This document shows positions 21,351 to 33,600 of a stretch of 64,000 bases of DNA, piece after piece (within the stretch, counting starts at the first letter, position 1; each line of letters opens with the position of its first letter). A program made the position numbers and the translations under genes. The notes under the pieces are model-generated. The model worked only from the letters and a program-made list of their open reading frames with translations, made no database searches and had not been told where the DNA came from. Location: NCBI GenBank assembly GCA_030765055.1, contig CM060955.1, forward strand, positions 157,448,006 to 157,512,005, in the 5' to 3' direction. Origin of the DNA: Mantis religiosa (Eukaryota; Arthropoda; Insecta; Mantodea; Mantidae).

Positions 21351-21799
21351 ACTTACTTTAATCCTGCTGTAAACATCTGGGAGGGAAGAGAGAAAAGTAT
21401 GCAAATGTTTCGATTATTATAAACGTAATAACCCCACATTTTGTCTTTCTGCTTCACATATCACATAGATGTGTTCTGTATAATATATGCAAGTCAGACA
21501 GAAGACAGGTGAAATTATATACACTATTACCGTATTATGTTAAATTAAGCTGCATTTTATTTAACAATTACTAAAGGACATTGCTATAATATAATATTTT
21601 TGCATTCCTATACCAGGCAGCTCTGTCACAACGAGGTCTGTATCGAGTTGAATGCTGATTAAGATGTTATTGTTTATAGTGTGGAGTTACTTCTGATATT
21701 TAACACTGTATTTCCTGTACATCTCGCGTACCTCTCAAGCCCAAGAACACTTATGTATATGCAATTTAAAGTCTGTAAGCTTTTCATCATGGAGTAGGC

Positions 21800-22386
21800 C
21801 AGTGCTGCAGCCGAAATAAAACACAATCGAGGCAGACCTTTAAAAAGTGGCGAGAGGCGGATGATCGTGCATTGTTTCTCGGTGCTTAAAGAAAGAAACC
21901 CGGAATCGTCTATAAAAACATTGAGAAACAAACTGGTGATTTCCTTGGTGTTCCCGAAAGTAGTGTACAATGTACATAGTGTTAAATGGATCAGCAAGCA
22001 TCCGGTGCCCGCCTCGATAGCGTGGTTGTAGCAAGTCTGTCTCACGTTCAAGAGGTCCCGAGTTCGAATCTCGGTCAGGGTGAGTTACCTGGGTAAGGTT
22101 TTTCCGGGGTTTTCCCTTATTCTGAAAGACTAATGTCGGGTAACTCTAAGCTCTATGGACCCTGGGCTCATTTGAACATCATATCATCCATTCCATTCAT
22201 CGTCCGATATGACTTAACCTTGGAGGACGTAAATTACAAAAAAAAAAAAAAAAAAAAAAAAGCATCCGGAACTCTAAGAACACCGGGAAAATCGCGTAAA
22301 TGCAAACAGCGCGTGGAGAAGTACGACAATTTTACGAAAAGTGCTACACGCAATAAAGTTCATGATTATTTTTTTCAGAAATGAAC
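21800..22386 (+). pseudogene. Tc1-like transposase N-terminal remnant, split by SINE1
   Basis: Across frames it reads RGRPLKSGERRMIVHCFSV, then (after the SINE at 22006-22259) ASGTLRTPGKSRKCKQRVEK, YDNFTKSATRNKVHDYFF. This is the helix-turn-helix and linker layout of DDE_3-type insect transposases, the same broad type as element X. No catalytic domain follows. Confidence 0.6.
22006..22259 (+). repeat. SINE1, full length, with target duplication
   Basis: A complete copy: tRNA-like head (cctcgatagcgtggttgtag, then gttcgaatctcggtcaggg), body, and a 24-base A tail. It is flanked by aagcatccgg at 21996-22005 and 22260-22269. Confidence 0.93.
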
Positions 22387-22390
22387 CAAC

Positions 22391-22712
22391 TCATAGATTT
22401 AATAAGTTAATGTGTAATGCAACTCTATTTATTTATTGTCTAGAAGTTAGCGCTGCTATATATACTGCTAGTGGTGCAAAACTTTGTGCGTACATGTAGC
22501 GTCTAACACGTGGCGAGTTGAGTCAGCTCCGCCTTGTTGTTTACAGCAGGATTAAACTAGCGTGAGATAGAGTACCTATATCAATTTGGGAGCGGTTAGT
22601 AACGAACACGGAGAAAGGTTCCATTAGGACATATTGGAATGGAAAGGCGCTAGAAAGGTAGATGGAACCCTTCAATGTTAAGTGACTACTGTTTGTTTTT
22701 GAAGCGTGAAGG
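22391..22712. other. intron sequence
   Basis: Nothing recognised between the transposase remnant and the hAT element. Confidence 0.45.
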
Positions 22713-22720
22713 ATATATAC

Positions 22721-24107
22721 CAGGGGCGGTTCCTCCATAAGGTTGCAGGTTTGCGCTACACCCACTGATTCTGAATGTACAACAGGTGCATTTTGCACAT
22801 TAAAGCTGTACTTGTTTGCATTGTTTTATATACAAACATGTTTCAATTACGCTTATCGTCTGTAGCTGCCCATGACCGCAGAAGTCGAAATAAACAGTGA
22901 TTAGCTGTAGGAGCCGCAGGTTTGCAGCGAAGAGTTAACCTAAGATTTCGCTCAAATGTGGGTTCTCTGAGGGGGTTGCGGGAAGGTGAAGAGATGGGAG
23001 GGGCTTCTTATACATTGCTTAAATGGAGGTTTATAAACCTAGCTCCTCCTACTCTTAGCAACGGCTATAGCGTGACCTTCAGGCTTATCTTCTGTGTGCT
23101 CTGCTTTTCGAACACAGGGAGAATTTAATTAAATGCATGGAGGTTATTCAGAAGAGAGCTCTGTTAAACAACAACGCCACACTTGTTCAGACTTCTGGGT
23201 TTACGGCCACTTTGAAAGATTATAATTTTGTATTCTGGCTGTCTTTCTTCTACAAGATCATGCCCCATGTGGACATTTTGTACAATCAGCTGCAGAAACG
23301 AGACTGCAATGCAACGTTTGCCATCGCCCAGCTAAACGCATTTAAAAGGGAAGTGCAAAAGGTAAGAAATAGCGTGGATATCGAGGAACACGAAGAAATT
23401 GCAATTAAGAGGAGAGGAATAGATCATTATGTGAAAAGAAGAGAAGCTCTTGAAGTATGTGACATTCTTAGAGAAGCAAAGGACAGATTTAGCTTCACGG
23501 GGCATCTGGTAGCCTCAACTTTGTTTCATCAAGAAAATTTCTAAGACATTTCCAGAAATGAAATGTGTAGTGTTTAACGCCCGCTTTTACTACATACGGC
23601 ACCGCAAGCGGAACATTTCCAGAGGATTCCCTTAGAGAAACAATAAGGTTCTATCCTATTATCATTGGAACAAAAATTCGTAGAGAACTGACTGTAATTT
23701 ACAGTCGAGAGGAATTTCGTGGAATGTCCGGCGCTTTGTGCTTGATGGACTTCAATAAGGAAAACAATTTATGTACTACATTCAGCGAATATGTCAAACT
23801 CCTCCGAGTACTGTTAACTATGTCAATGTGTACCGCTGAAGCAGAATGCTGTTTCCCAACTTTAAAAAGATTAAAACTTTCATTAGGAACACAATGTCAC
23901 AGGACTGATTGTCAGCATTAGCAATGCTTTCAATTGAGAGAGATTTTGTTATGAAGATCAGCGACTTCAACGCAAAAGTTATCGATAGATTCGCCAGGTC
24001 TAAGGAGAGTACAGCAGAGAATCTGTATAAATAGGTGAGTCATTACTACTCTGTATTTTATTTTTCATTTGTGCACCACCAATAATTTAACCCACCAGCC
24101 GCCACTG
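22721..24107 (+). mobile_element. hAT element, non-autonomous
   Basis: The 8-bp duplication atatatac (22713-22720 and 24108-24115) and short imperfect terminal repeats (caggggcggttcctcc at left, mirrored by ccaccagccgccactg at right) define a hAT transposon of 1387 bp. It holds a broken transposase C-terminal half. It sits in the large GT92 intron. Confidence 0.93.
23137..24032 (+). pseudogene. hAT transposase, C-terminal half (ZMYM1-like, with hATC)
   Basis: The first frame (23137-23544) includes ALLNNNATLVQTSGFTATLK and FWLSFFYKIMPHVDILYNQL, ending FTGHLVASTLF. After frameshifts, 23724-23921 gives FSEYVKLLRVLLTMSMCTAE and AECCFPTLKRLKLSLG, the hAT C-terminal dimerisation signature (normally TTAEAERxFSxLKR). 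The tail (LSIERDF-like) runs to about 24032. The N-terminal zinc-finger and first catalytic parts are gone. It was probably mobilised in trans, as judged from intact ends. Confidence 0.85.
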
Positions 24108-24115
24108 ATATATAC

Positions 24116-24660
24116 CTATCCCACAGAAGGAAGTGAAAGGACTGCAAAAACTGAACCCTCCATCATCAGCAACATCATCGAGCAAATGAATGTAATATTT
24201 CTTGTAAAAATGTGCATTAGGTCCAGGACACTAGAGTAATATAGTTTTATGGCATTAAGTATGTTACATTGTATAAATATAGTGCAGACCACTTCTCTGT
24301 TTTTAGATATAGGAATTTAAAAACCTCCATAACAAAAAATTGGACGGTGGTGGCGCAAATCTAACTGCAGTTTCAGAATCAGCAATATCAAATTAGCTAG
24401 GTTCACCATGTTTTATCTCTGTACCTGATTTTTTGGTTGCCCATTATAAGGACGGGAAGATTCCAACTACTAATAAACTAGCGTAGAAAAGGTTGACATC
24501 AGATGACTTATTTATTTCAAACGCTGCATTGTGCATATATGGTTGATTACGTTGGGTAGAGCACACTTGAAGAATTAAGAAAATTACTCTGTGATAAGAT
24601 TAGGAAAAGAGACATTGCACCTCAATCTATGAAAACGTTTGTGCATATGCCCTTTAAAGG
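24116..24660. other. intron sequence
   Basis: No gene or known repeat recognised. Confidence 0.45.
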
Positions 24661-24689
24661 TTGTTTACCTCCCGGGGGAAGGGCTGGAC

Positions 24690-24975
24690 CTGAGGAAAGA
24701 TACAACCCACTCCACCTGCTGGGGCACCTAAATATCAAATTCCCTGCCATACACGCCGAAAATCCTGAAACAGTCAATCAGATGAGGTGAAATTGAGAAG
24801 CAGGAAATTCGAGGGACGTTACTATCGTTTTCAATATTTGCCTAACTACCCGGGGAAACTAAAAAGGGGGAAAAAAAGATATGAAAGAGGAAGTATGCCG
24901 ATGAGAATCGAACCCTAAACTCTTGATTGCGGACCATAGAGCTATTGCATGAGCCATCCCACAAGATTGTCAATA
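24690..24975 (-). repeat. tRNA-derived SINE-like element, fourth type
   Basis: The minus strand carries tggctcatgcaatagctc and gggttcgattctcatcgg, usable as box A and box B, followed by a body with ctccccgggtagttaggcaa-like sequence. Only one copy is seen here, so its boundaries are approximate. Confidence 0.5.
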
Positions 24976-24979
24976 TATA

Positions 24980-25696
24980 TCACCTTGAAATGTTTGCATG
25001 CACTCTAACAGTCCATACAGTTAAGATATACTAAAATGCTAAACAGAAATTCACTTTGTACGTTTGATTGTTATGCCTTCCGTTATCAATGCCGCTTTGT
25101 GCATTTTTAGAGAACACGCCTATAATTGACCGAGTGCGTGAAGTTGCTAAGAGATTGTCGGCTCCTTTGTGTAACTGCCTGGATTGTTGTGACTGGTGCC
25201 GGAAGTAGCGGCGAGCTAAGACCACGCCGCTCTATTTGTGCAGCTGTCAGCTGGACCTTCCGAGATATTGCCCCGTGCAAAAATGACATAAACAATGAAC
25301 CTTTTTCCTACACTTCCCGCATTTCTAGAACTGTCTTGACGGCCCCTCTTTGAGAATATTTCTGCTTTTTTAGCGGGGCTCCTAACTTGAATTATACCCG
25401 TCACCTTGCAAATTCCACAACCTGTCTATAAGTCGCACAATGGTTAGAACACTGACTTTCACTGTCACGGAGCTCTGGTCCACCCTTCTTTCGCTTTTAT
25501 CTCCTTTCAACTCTTATACTCAGCAAACTTATCACTCCTGTTATAGTAGCCGCGTTCATTCCATTCCAAACGAAGTCGAAGACCACAGATCCTCACATGG
25601 AAGCAATTGTAAGGGTCTCAAACACATGTGGTGGTCCTTCTCACTAAATTCACCAAGTTAAAGCGCCGTTGCGATGTTTTCTTGTGTCCTCAGAAC
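24980..25696. other. intron sequence
   Basis: Several overlapping short open frames on both strands, none with a motif. No repeat match within the window. Confidence 0.45.
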
Positions 25697-25698
25697 TT

Positions 25699-26716
25699 CA
25701 GTCAACGCGAGTGCAGTTTGCCCCTCAAAGGAAACTCACTCTACCGCCCACTAATGACTGTCATAAATCTATCTCCACACTTCAGAAATGGAACACTGTC
25801 GTTGAGGACCAATAGCAACCCTGACTTTCTCGAAGTGACAGTCGCATGTCTACTCCACGTGGAATCTCAGTTGCCAAAGTTCCAACTTCCAGTTGATCTG
25901 TTTCATTACGTGCAGAAATTCGTTGTGTGTCACGATGTGGAGACCGTGGGAGGGAACTGCAGTGGTAAATGCAAATGAAGTAGTAGATAACTTTCAGTCA
26001 AGTGAAAATAATCAAAGTGATGACAATAGTGTGAATAACTGGGCCGAGTTATATTACTGGAGAAGCCTCAAAAAACAAAGTTATAACGGTAACTGTTTCT
26101 AAGCAAATTCAAGCGCTTGTTTTGAACACATATAAATATGTGCTGACAAATAATCTTGGTAAGGGGTCGTGCAATGAACCTGATGATAAATTCTGGGTAT
26201 TCACAGAAATACAGTAAGAAATATTGTGACGAAAGGAATACCAAAGACGCCGATCAAGTGTGAAAACAAAAGGAAACGTTTTTCTAAAGTAGATAATTTC
26301 ACAGATTTAATTCGTCGAGAAATTAATAGACTTCATGCAAAAAGGAGAGCGCCCACCTTAGACGAATTGGTTGCACATTTGCAAGAAATTTGTGATTTTC
26401 CTTATGGTCACTGCACTTTGCGCAGCCTCCTAAAGGAGCTGGGTTTCAAATACCGCACTTTGAATAAGTTAAGGGTTATTATGGAATCCAGTAGAATTGT
26501 AGCTTGGCGATATATATAGTCAAAACTAAGGAAGTTTTGCAGTAATGGACACAAGATAATTTATTTAGACGAAACCTCGTAAGATACCCATAACGTATCG
26601 AGAAAGTTGGCAACCTTGCAGAAAGGACTGGGAGATGGAGGGCCGGTGTTGTAAAACGATTATAAGGGTTCGTCAAATGAAGCGGCCGACGTGCACACGA
26701 GTTAACTAACAAACTC
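25699..26716 (+). mobile_element. element X copy 2
   Basis: Colinear with copy 1 without the hairpin insertion. The right terminal repeat ends at 26716 with TA following. The left terminal repeat lacks its outer 10 bases (it begins at cagtcaacgcgagtg), so the left duplication cannot be seen. It has the 88-codon-type frame at 25740-25978, the transposase N-terminus at 26226-26519, and the YLDET-type motif at about 26560. Confidence 0.85.
26226..26519 (+). pseudogene. DDE transposase N-terminal part (X copy 2)
   Basis: The clearest N-terminal frame of the family: KRFSKVDNFTDLIRREINRL, APTLDELVAHLQEICDFPYG, TLRSLLKELGFKYRTLNKLR, then VIMESSRIVAWRYI. It lacks the catalytic domain apart from a first-Asp motif just downstream in another frame. 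Inactive. Confidence 0.8.
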
Positions 26717-26976
26717 TACCTTCTATTAGCTTAGACTGTGTAAACGTGCTTCTTACGTGTGTTAAATAAGCTTATATTTATAGAATTTACATAGTGTTTT
26801 ACTTAGTGTAGTTAGTGTAGTTTTATAACTTTATTAGTGTTTAATATTTATTAGCATTTAGCACTTGCGTAATTTAATTAAGTTGTGGAAACTGTGGGAA
26901 TCGAAAACCTAACATGGATATGCTAACACGGATTTCCATTCATAATTGTAATATATACCTAAAAGTATTTCTAACC

Positions 26977-28016
26977 GGGAAAGCTCTAAGGGAATTAAAA
27001 GTTAAAGAGAAAATGATTAAAGTAATAAAGAGCCTATATGGAAAAGTAATAGGGATAGTTAGAATATCAGGAAGACTATCGGAGGAATTCGAAATGAGAA
27101 GTGGAGTTAAACAGGAGGATAGTTTGAGCCCTCTGCTGTTTAATATCTTTATGAATCAAATAATCAGACATTGTAAGAGAAGAACAAACTAAATGAGAGT
27201 AGGGTACTGGAAAATGAGACCGGTATATGTGCAAGCTCTGATTTATGCGGATGATTAGTTTTAATGGCGGAAAACCAAGAAAACCTACAACAATGAATAA
27301 CAGAATGGGCTAGTACCTTGGAAGAGAAAGGTATGAATCTAAATCCAAAAAAGAGTAAAGTAATGATAATTGGTAAAGAGGAAACAGAGACAGAAATGCA
27401 AATTTTCTGGAAAGGTGAAAAATTAGAAAAAGTGACAAGCATTGAATATTTAGGGATGATTCTAACTAAAAATGGAAGAATAGATCAAGAAATTAACAAA
27501 AGAATTAGGAAAGCAATAAATATATATTACCAAATTAATAATACAATAATTGGTAACAGAGAAGTAAGTGAAACCACTAAAATGAGAATATATAAGGTGA
27601 TATACCAGTCACCTTTATTACATGGAAGTGAAAGCTGGACAGTGTTGGATAGACATGCAAGTAGATTAACAGCAACACAGATGAAATACTTAAGGAGAGT
27701 AGCTGGATATACAAAGAGGGATCAAGTTAGAAACGTAAAAATAAGGGAAAAGCTAAAACAGGAATGCATACTGAAGACAATGGAAAGAAACCAACTAAGA
27801 TGGCTGGGACACTTAGTAAGGATAAATGAAGAAAGATTACCTAAAAGAATATTTGAAGCAAGAGCGGAGGGAAAAGAAGAACAGGAAGACCTAGGATGAA
27901 ATGGAGACAATAAATGGAAAGAGTGGCAGTCGGACATGGGACGACATTGAGAGGAATATACAGGTTGGCGCAGGATAGGGTCGAATACAGAAAGTGGCTG
28001 AAGGAACCCGACGCCT
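26977..28016 (+). pseudogene. LINE reverse transcriptase, C-terminal part
   Basis: Frame pieces in order: SLYGKVIGIVRISGRLSEEF and RSGVKQEDSLSPLLFNIFMN (RT motif with Gln-Glu for the usual QGD), then LIYADD followed by a stop (27240-27257; the YADD catalytic box is visible). Next come LNPKKSKVMIIG, SIEYLGMILTKNG, LLHGSESWTVL, and the thumb/C-terminal region QLRWLGHLVRINEERLPKRI, with LAQDRVEYRKWLKEPDA before the stop near 28017. The C-terminus is of the common insect endonuclease-reverse transcriptase type (RTE-like). Stops and shifts near 27190, 27258 and 27897 make it inactive. Confidence 0.85.
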
Positions 28017-28051
28017 AACGGCAGCAGGGAAAGTGAAAGAAGAAAAAGAAG
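26977..28051 (+). mobile_element. 5'-truncated LINE with 14-bp target duplication
   Basis: aagtatttctaacc at 26963-26976 and 28052-28065 brackets a 5'-truncated LINE that ends in an A/G-rich tail (gaaagaagaaaaagaag). This is standard target-primed reverse transcription. Confidence 0.92.
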
Positions 28052-28065
28052 AAGTATTTCTAACC

Positions 28066-28645
28066 TTTCTCGAGTTCTAAAATGCTTATGACATATTTAA
28101 TTATTATGCAGAATGTACGTGATTATTTATTTAAATTGTGTTTAACAGAAGCCCCCACCCAAAAAAATGACACTGCATAACTTTATTCAAACTTGTAAAA
28201 TTAGCAGACATCCTTGTAAAAATCTTCCAACATTTAAAAAGAGTAATAGAGTTTCCTTACTAGTTTTTCTTTAATTCCTTAGTTCGTGTTATTACTTTTG
28301 AAGTATTTATTGCTTTGTTAAATCAACTGAAATTTGATTCACCACCTGTAGTTGCCATAGAATATACGAAAATGTTTTAGGATAAATCGGCTCACGATTG
28401 CAATAAACAAAGCACTAACGTGCAATATTTGCTTATAAATTATTATTAACTACCAGAATATCCAAAGTACTTCTTTAATTCGCAAGGAAATATCCCTCGT
28501 AAATTCATGCACACTGATGCAATTTAATCCTTTTAAAATTATAATGGTGTTATAAAGTGTTGTAACATTATGTATTATTATAGGAAACATTAATCATTTA
28601 AAATTTATTTGAAAAGATCAATGACTATTTCTTACAGTGAATTCT
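28066..28645. other. AT-rich intron sequence
   Basis: No feature recognised. Confidence 0.5.
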
Positions 28646-28647
28646 AC

Positions 28648-28859
<212 letters not shown>

Positions 28860-29044
28860 TGTTTTTAATCTAATGGACATGCCCCATCACATCAGTGATA
28901 CTACATGCCTTGTTCTGAATAACTGCAATCAGTTTGTTTTAGTATACATTTACACACTCATTGATTACTTTGTTTATCTTGCTCACTTGTTCATAGTTTA
29001 TTTCTTTTCATATCACATCACTGTATCACTTCACTATTCTCCTG

Positions 29045-29237
29045 TAGTCACTTTAATATTTCATTTTAATTCATCATAGTTAATGCTTTGAATAAAAGTC
29101 TTGAAAGCTTTAATGTTGTTGGTGATTAACTGCTCTTTTGTCACTGGCCATTTGTAGCTATTGGATTCGATGGTTCTCTTCATTATGTCCCTTTGTTGTT
29201 TTAGTTTGCAGCATCGATATATGAGATGTTCCACTGT
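29045..29237 (-). pseudogene. LINE C-terminal remnant
   Basis: The minus strand reads NNTVEHLIYRCCKLKQQRD then NNIKAFKTFIQSINYDELK to a stop. This is the pattern of the Cys/His-containing C-terminus of a non-LTR retrotransposon (TxEHLxxxCxxxxxQR). It abuts the second ATT array. Only a short tail remains. Confidence 0.6.
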
Positions 29238-29829
<592 letters not shown>

Positions 29830-30101
29830 CTGGTTCCCGATACCATTTGCCAGACTCCATCCTTAGCGGTAAGATTTTGATCGAGCGGAGGAAGTCTGGA
29901 CTCGACGCCTGCAGGCACGCTACCACCTTTGACAGGAGCACCACTTTGTGACACCATGGGGAATGACTTGATAGGTTCTACGTGACCCACTGACGGTTGT
30001 CGGACTACTCCTCGTCCCTCTGTACCTCGATGATCCTCTCGTACAAATACACCAAAATTGTAGTCAAAACCTGCACCCCTATAGATGAGATAATCCTCTC
30101 C
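29830..30101 (-). CDS. GT92 family glycosyltransferase, coding exon 2
   Basis: Second coding exon, 272 bases, residues 94-184. It follows ttcttgcag and precedes gtaggtact. It enters in phase 0 with GEDYLIYRGAG and leaves in phase 2 after MVSGT plus AG, completed to Arg by exon 3. The first part (DYNFGVFVREDHRGTEGRG) and the Pro/Ser/Gly-rich middle look like a luminal stem. DGVWQMVSGTR is the conserved lead-in to the GT92 domain. No stop, no frameshift. The next intron is 9.0 kb and carries X copy 2, a hAT, a LINE and microsatellites, yet the splice sites remain consensus. Confidence 0.9.
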
Positions 30102-30184
30102 CTGCAAGAAATATCGATTTTACTCAATTTATTTCTTTTTCTTTTGTGATATTAAAAATTAACTAATTAGTATTTAATTGTTAT

Positions 30185-30440
30185 TTCACACTAGCCGTAT
30201 GTGGGCCAAAGTACGGAAAGGTAGAATCAGACTGAAAAATGCAGTGCATAGCCGGGGTTTGAACCACGGATGTTCCGGTCTCCATCCGGATATACATGAA
30301 TGAATTGGAGCATTTAATGTCGGGTTGGCATATTGGCCATAGTAGTTCAATGGTTAAGAGCGGCAGGACGGGACTGGAAGATCCGTGGTTCAAATCCCAG
30401 TTATGGCATTGAATTTTTCAGTCTGACTCTATGTTTTCAT
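30185..30440. repeat. inverted-repeat element with two tRNA-like modules
   Basis: The left arm (about 30205-30275, minus-strand module: gtttgaaccacgg and cagactgaaaaatgc) and right arm (about 30350-30440: ccatagtagttcaatggtta, ggttcaaatcccagttatgg, ttcagtctgac) are inverted copies of each other over about 60 bp. A central segment contains gcatttaatgtcgggttggc. It lies in the intron between exons 1 and 2, 84 bp upstream of exon 2. Confidence 0.75.
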
Positions 30441-31197
30441 AATTTGTAACTGGTTGGGCAAAATTTTAAGCAATAATTGAGTCCGAAAGGGTGAGAAGAG
30501 GTGCAAATATTACACACAATAATATCTTAATCTATTTGAGCTTTGTATTTTACATAGAGTTATTTCATATAAAAATCCACAGTGACAAAAAAGCGTGGAA
30601 TAATTCGCAATAGACTGAGGATTGTCCCTTTATAAATATTTGCGTTTTGGAGGTTAGGAAAGCTCTTTCTCATAATGCAACCATGCAAAATATCCGTGTT
30701 TTGTTTCTGTGACTAAATTATTTTATTTTGCGTGCATATGGAACTTAAAGCAGTGTTACCAGATTACAAATTCTTAATCGTATAATCGTATTTTGATGAA
30801 AATAAATGAAGGCAAATGGCCCAAAGACAAGAGGCTGGTCCAGTGTTAAAGCCTCCTTCACAAATGAGCAAGCAGATTGGGAGAACTACATATAAAGACT
30901 TGTTTAGTCTCGTCAGGAAATTTTCTTTTCCATTATTATCCATGTATGACGTCTTTGTCAGAAAGTATACACATACAAGACTGTCACAAATAGTGGCATA
31001 GGTATAACGTCACAAAGTCATCTAAGGAAACATGAACACCGAATATATAGCCTTAGACAAAATAAAAAGAGCAGCTACCGGTGTAACAGAGCTGCTTCAT
31101 AATATGTTTCTGGTATTTATATACAGATTGTTTGAGAACTCGACCGATTAACTTTAAGGGAGTATAAAGGGATGTTGTAAAAGAAAGGCAAGTATAC
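30441..31197. other. intron sequence between exons 1 and 2
   Basis: No further repeat recognised. A 61-codon plus-strand open frame (30816-31001) has no motif. Confidence 0.45.
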
Positions 31198-31476
31198 CTG
31201 TAGAAGTGATTGGTCGTCGTAGTCCGGCTTGTCACTGAGGCCACCGCGATGTCTTCCACTGCTGTAACTGCCATGTCGGACAAGCACACCAGCACCTCGC
31301 CCTCTCTCGTCGATCAGAAAGATTTCTGTCAGCACGATTACCCCAAACACGGCGAAGAACATGACCACGATGAAGAAGCTCATGTTGGCACGTTCCCTTA
31401 GCACTCGAGAGCGGTGTACCGGGCCATGCTGGTGCTTCCTGCCACTGCCGCTGCGACCTTTACCGCTCTTCAGCAT
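31198..31476 (-). CDS. GT92 family glycosyltransferase, first coding exon
   Basis: The start codon is at 31476-31474, one base after a splice acceptor (tttcaatttgcag|g), so a 5' untranslated exon must lie further right. It has 93 codons and ends in phase 0 at gtatac (31197-31192). The N-terminus is strongly basic (KGRSGSGRKHQHGPVHRSRV) and is followed by one hydrophobic segment at residues 33-54 (SFFIVVMFFAVFGVIVLTEI). That is a type II signal anchor as in Golgi glycosyltransferases, with the catalytic part in the lumen. A Gly/Arg/Ser stem follows. Together with exons 2-4 the coding sequence is 948 bases (316 residues) without a stop. The specific acceptor sugar cannot be told. Confidence 0.85.
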
Positions 31477-31565
31477 CCTGCAAATTGAAAGATGTGAAAA
31501 AGTATTTATTACAAAGTAAATAATATTTATTTACATTTCAATTACAAATTATTATACATTTATAT

Positions 31566-32070
31566 TGTGACTTTGTGGGTTCGTGAAATGAAAAGTCCAA
31601 TTACACCACTCAAAAATGTTCTTTATTTCCACCGACTTACAGTTAAACACTTGCCAATTACACGGAATTACGTAATGCACACAATTACGATTCACCAGTT
31701 CGTCCGTTACAATTCCACTGTACGGTCACAATTACGTAAATTCTTCCGTTGCACATACACAGTCTTCTCGTCCTTACACTAGCACTGCACTCTTATGCTG
31801 ATTGCCACGAACTCTGACTCACTCCTCTTGCACGACGTGTTACTTATATAGGGTCCGCTTGCCGATCTGGAAGGTTCTCCATTAGGGGAAATATTCCGTA
31901 AGTTCGAGAACACAGGTGGAACAGAAAGAGACGGCGCAGTGATGTTTTTTTGTCCCAGCCATCTCCTGTCACCACTATAAGACAAACGAGGGGGGGGCGT
32001 GGCTAACACGGACCTCCCCTGCTTCCCGCTCTCAGCTGCTTCTATAGGGTGTTCCAACGCTCTGGTGACA
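31566..32070 (-). mobile_element. solo LTR, copy 2
   Basis: Minus-strand TGTCACCA...AAGTCACA, 505 bp, flanked by atat (31562-31565 and 32071-32074). The TATA box is visible as cctatataag on the minus strand (near 31847), and the polyadenylation region as aaataaagaacat. It is closely similar to the copies at 3547, 44056, 48461 and 56418. It lies 90 bp upstream of the GT92 ATG exon, on the same strand. Confidence 0.9.
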
Positions 32071-32169
32071 ATATACTTATTATGACACTGAGTTGCTGGT
32101 TTCCCTTGGGCCCAATACACTCAAACTTTGAGGTTATCGAGCTAATGGGTCCCTATTGGCATCTTATCT

Positions 32170-33232
32170 AAAATAACTTCATATTCATTTTCATCATATT
32201 TATTTATCTTCCTCAACCATTTGGCTCTTACTTTGCCCAAAAAGTTCCCAATTTCAATTAATGTTTTCCTAATTTTTACACTCATTAACTTCATTGCTTG
32301 ATTTTCTTTTGGTAGCCTTGCCCATTCTCACCTGTCTTCTCCCTAAGTAACCTAGTTTCTTCACATTCTAAAAGCAAATGACATTCTTTATCCCTTTGGT
32401 GACATAATGGACATTTCTCCAGATCCCTCCCTCATCCCAAACCCTTCAGTTTCACCACCCCTGTTCAGGACCGTGCAAATCCTTCTCTTGCTGCTTTATC
32501 ACAAATATCAATGTATTTTTCCCTGTTCCACATCACTTTCACCTCTCTATAAATTTCCAGTGAGATTTTCAAGTTGAACCTTCCTAACATTTCTTGCCTT
32601 TCAATATCTTCTGTTCTTAACCTAAGTTCTTTCCAAAATCCACTTTACAATAATTCCCTTTTCCCACATGACACCAAACACTATTTTTAACATCATTTCC
32701 TTTATCTTATTTAGCCATGAATATTTGTTATTTAGTCTTTCCTGTACTATCAAGTATTGCTCATCTAAACTCCTAATTCTCACTCAGTATTTTAACACCC
32801 TTTCCACCATTATCACTCTAGTTCCCAGTCTTCGCAATTCTGCTTGCACCACTCCATTTGGTGAAGCTCATGGTAAGCCCAAAACTTGTTTGCAAAAGTT
32901 TCTAATGTGTCACATTCATATTTGTACCCCCCTCCTCCAAACTCCATATCTCTACCCCATACAGCATTTTTACTTCTACTACGGCTGTGTAAATTCTCTC
33001 CAGCTGTTTTATTTGCATTCCTGGTAATTATCTAGGCATGCTTTAATATCTTTTAATGCAATTTTACCTTTTGCCATTGTCATTCTCTTCTGCTCTTTCC
33101 AACCCCCCCCCCCAACCTTACTGTTTAATCGTACTCCTAGATAATTAAATGCATTGACTACTTCAATTTCTCTTCCTTGCCAGTACCATTTCTCCTCTTT
33201 TCTTAACTTGTTGCTTTTCTTAAATACCATAA
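32170..33232 (-). pseudogene. LINE reverse transcriptase remnant
   Basis: Minus strand. The right end encodes MVFKKSNKLRKEEKWYWQGR and EIEVVNAFNYLGVRLNS (the post-catalytic YLG region). Pieces such as AVVEVKMLYGVEIWSLEE follow and, near the end, a Cys-rich tail (EKCPLCHQRDKECHLLLECE). Many stops and shifts. It resembles the fragment at 52790-53830, so probably the same family. Confidence 0.75.
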
Positions 33233-33242
33233 TAACTATTTA

Positions 33243-33530
33243 TTACAGGAATGGCAAGAAGAGTGGGATAATGCACACGTAGGAAGAAGAGCACATGATT
33301 TATTTCCGGACATTAAAGAGAGGCTAAAATTGGAACACATAAAACTAAGAAAGATTTGTTCACTTTGTTATAGGACATGGCCCATATAATGTATATTTAA
33401 AAAGAATAGGGAAGAAGAGCTCAGATTTATGTGAGGAATGTAACTATTTAAATTCGCCTATGTTATTTTTGAGTGCAATAAATATAGTGAACTAGTAGAA
33501 GACAGTCGAAGGACACTTTAAGGAAAATGT
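33243..33530 (+). pseudogene. LINE C-terminal fragment
   Basis: LQEWQEEWDNAHVGRRAHDL, FPDIKERLKLEHIKLRKICS, then a degenerate Cys/His tail (IFECNKYSELVEDSRR). This is the W-x-gR-x-FP-x-I-xxRL pattern following the RNase H domain in I/jockey-type LINEs. Dead. Confidence 0.65.
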
Positions 33531-33600
33531 TTATGCAACATCTTAAGAGAAGCAGAAGCAATGCTCTGTCACTCCAGACTTCTCAGGTTGTATTAAACGA

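Noticed and set aside
32668..33027. 119-codon plus-strand open frame
   Set aside because: Antisense shadow of the minus-strand LINE remnant at 32170-33232.
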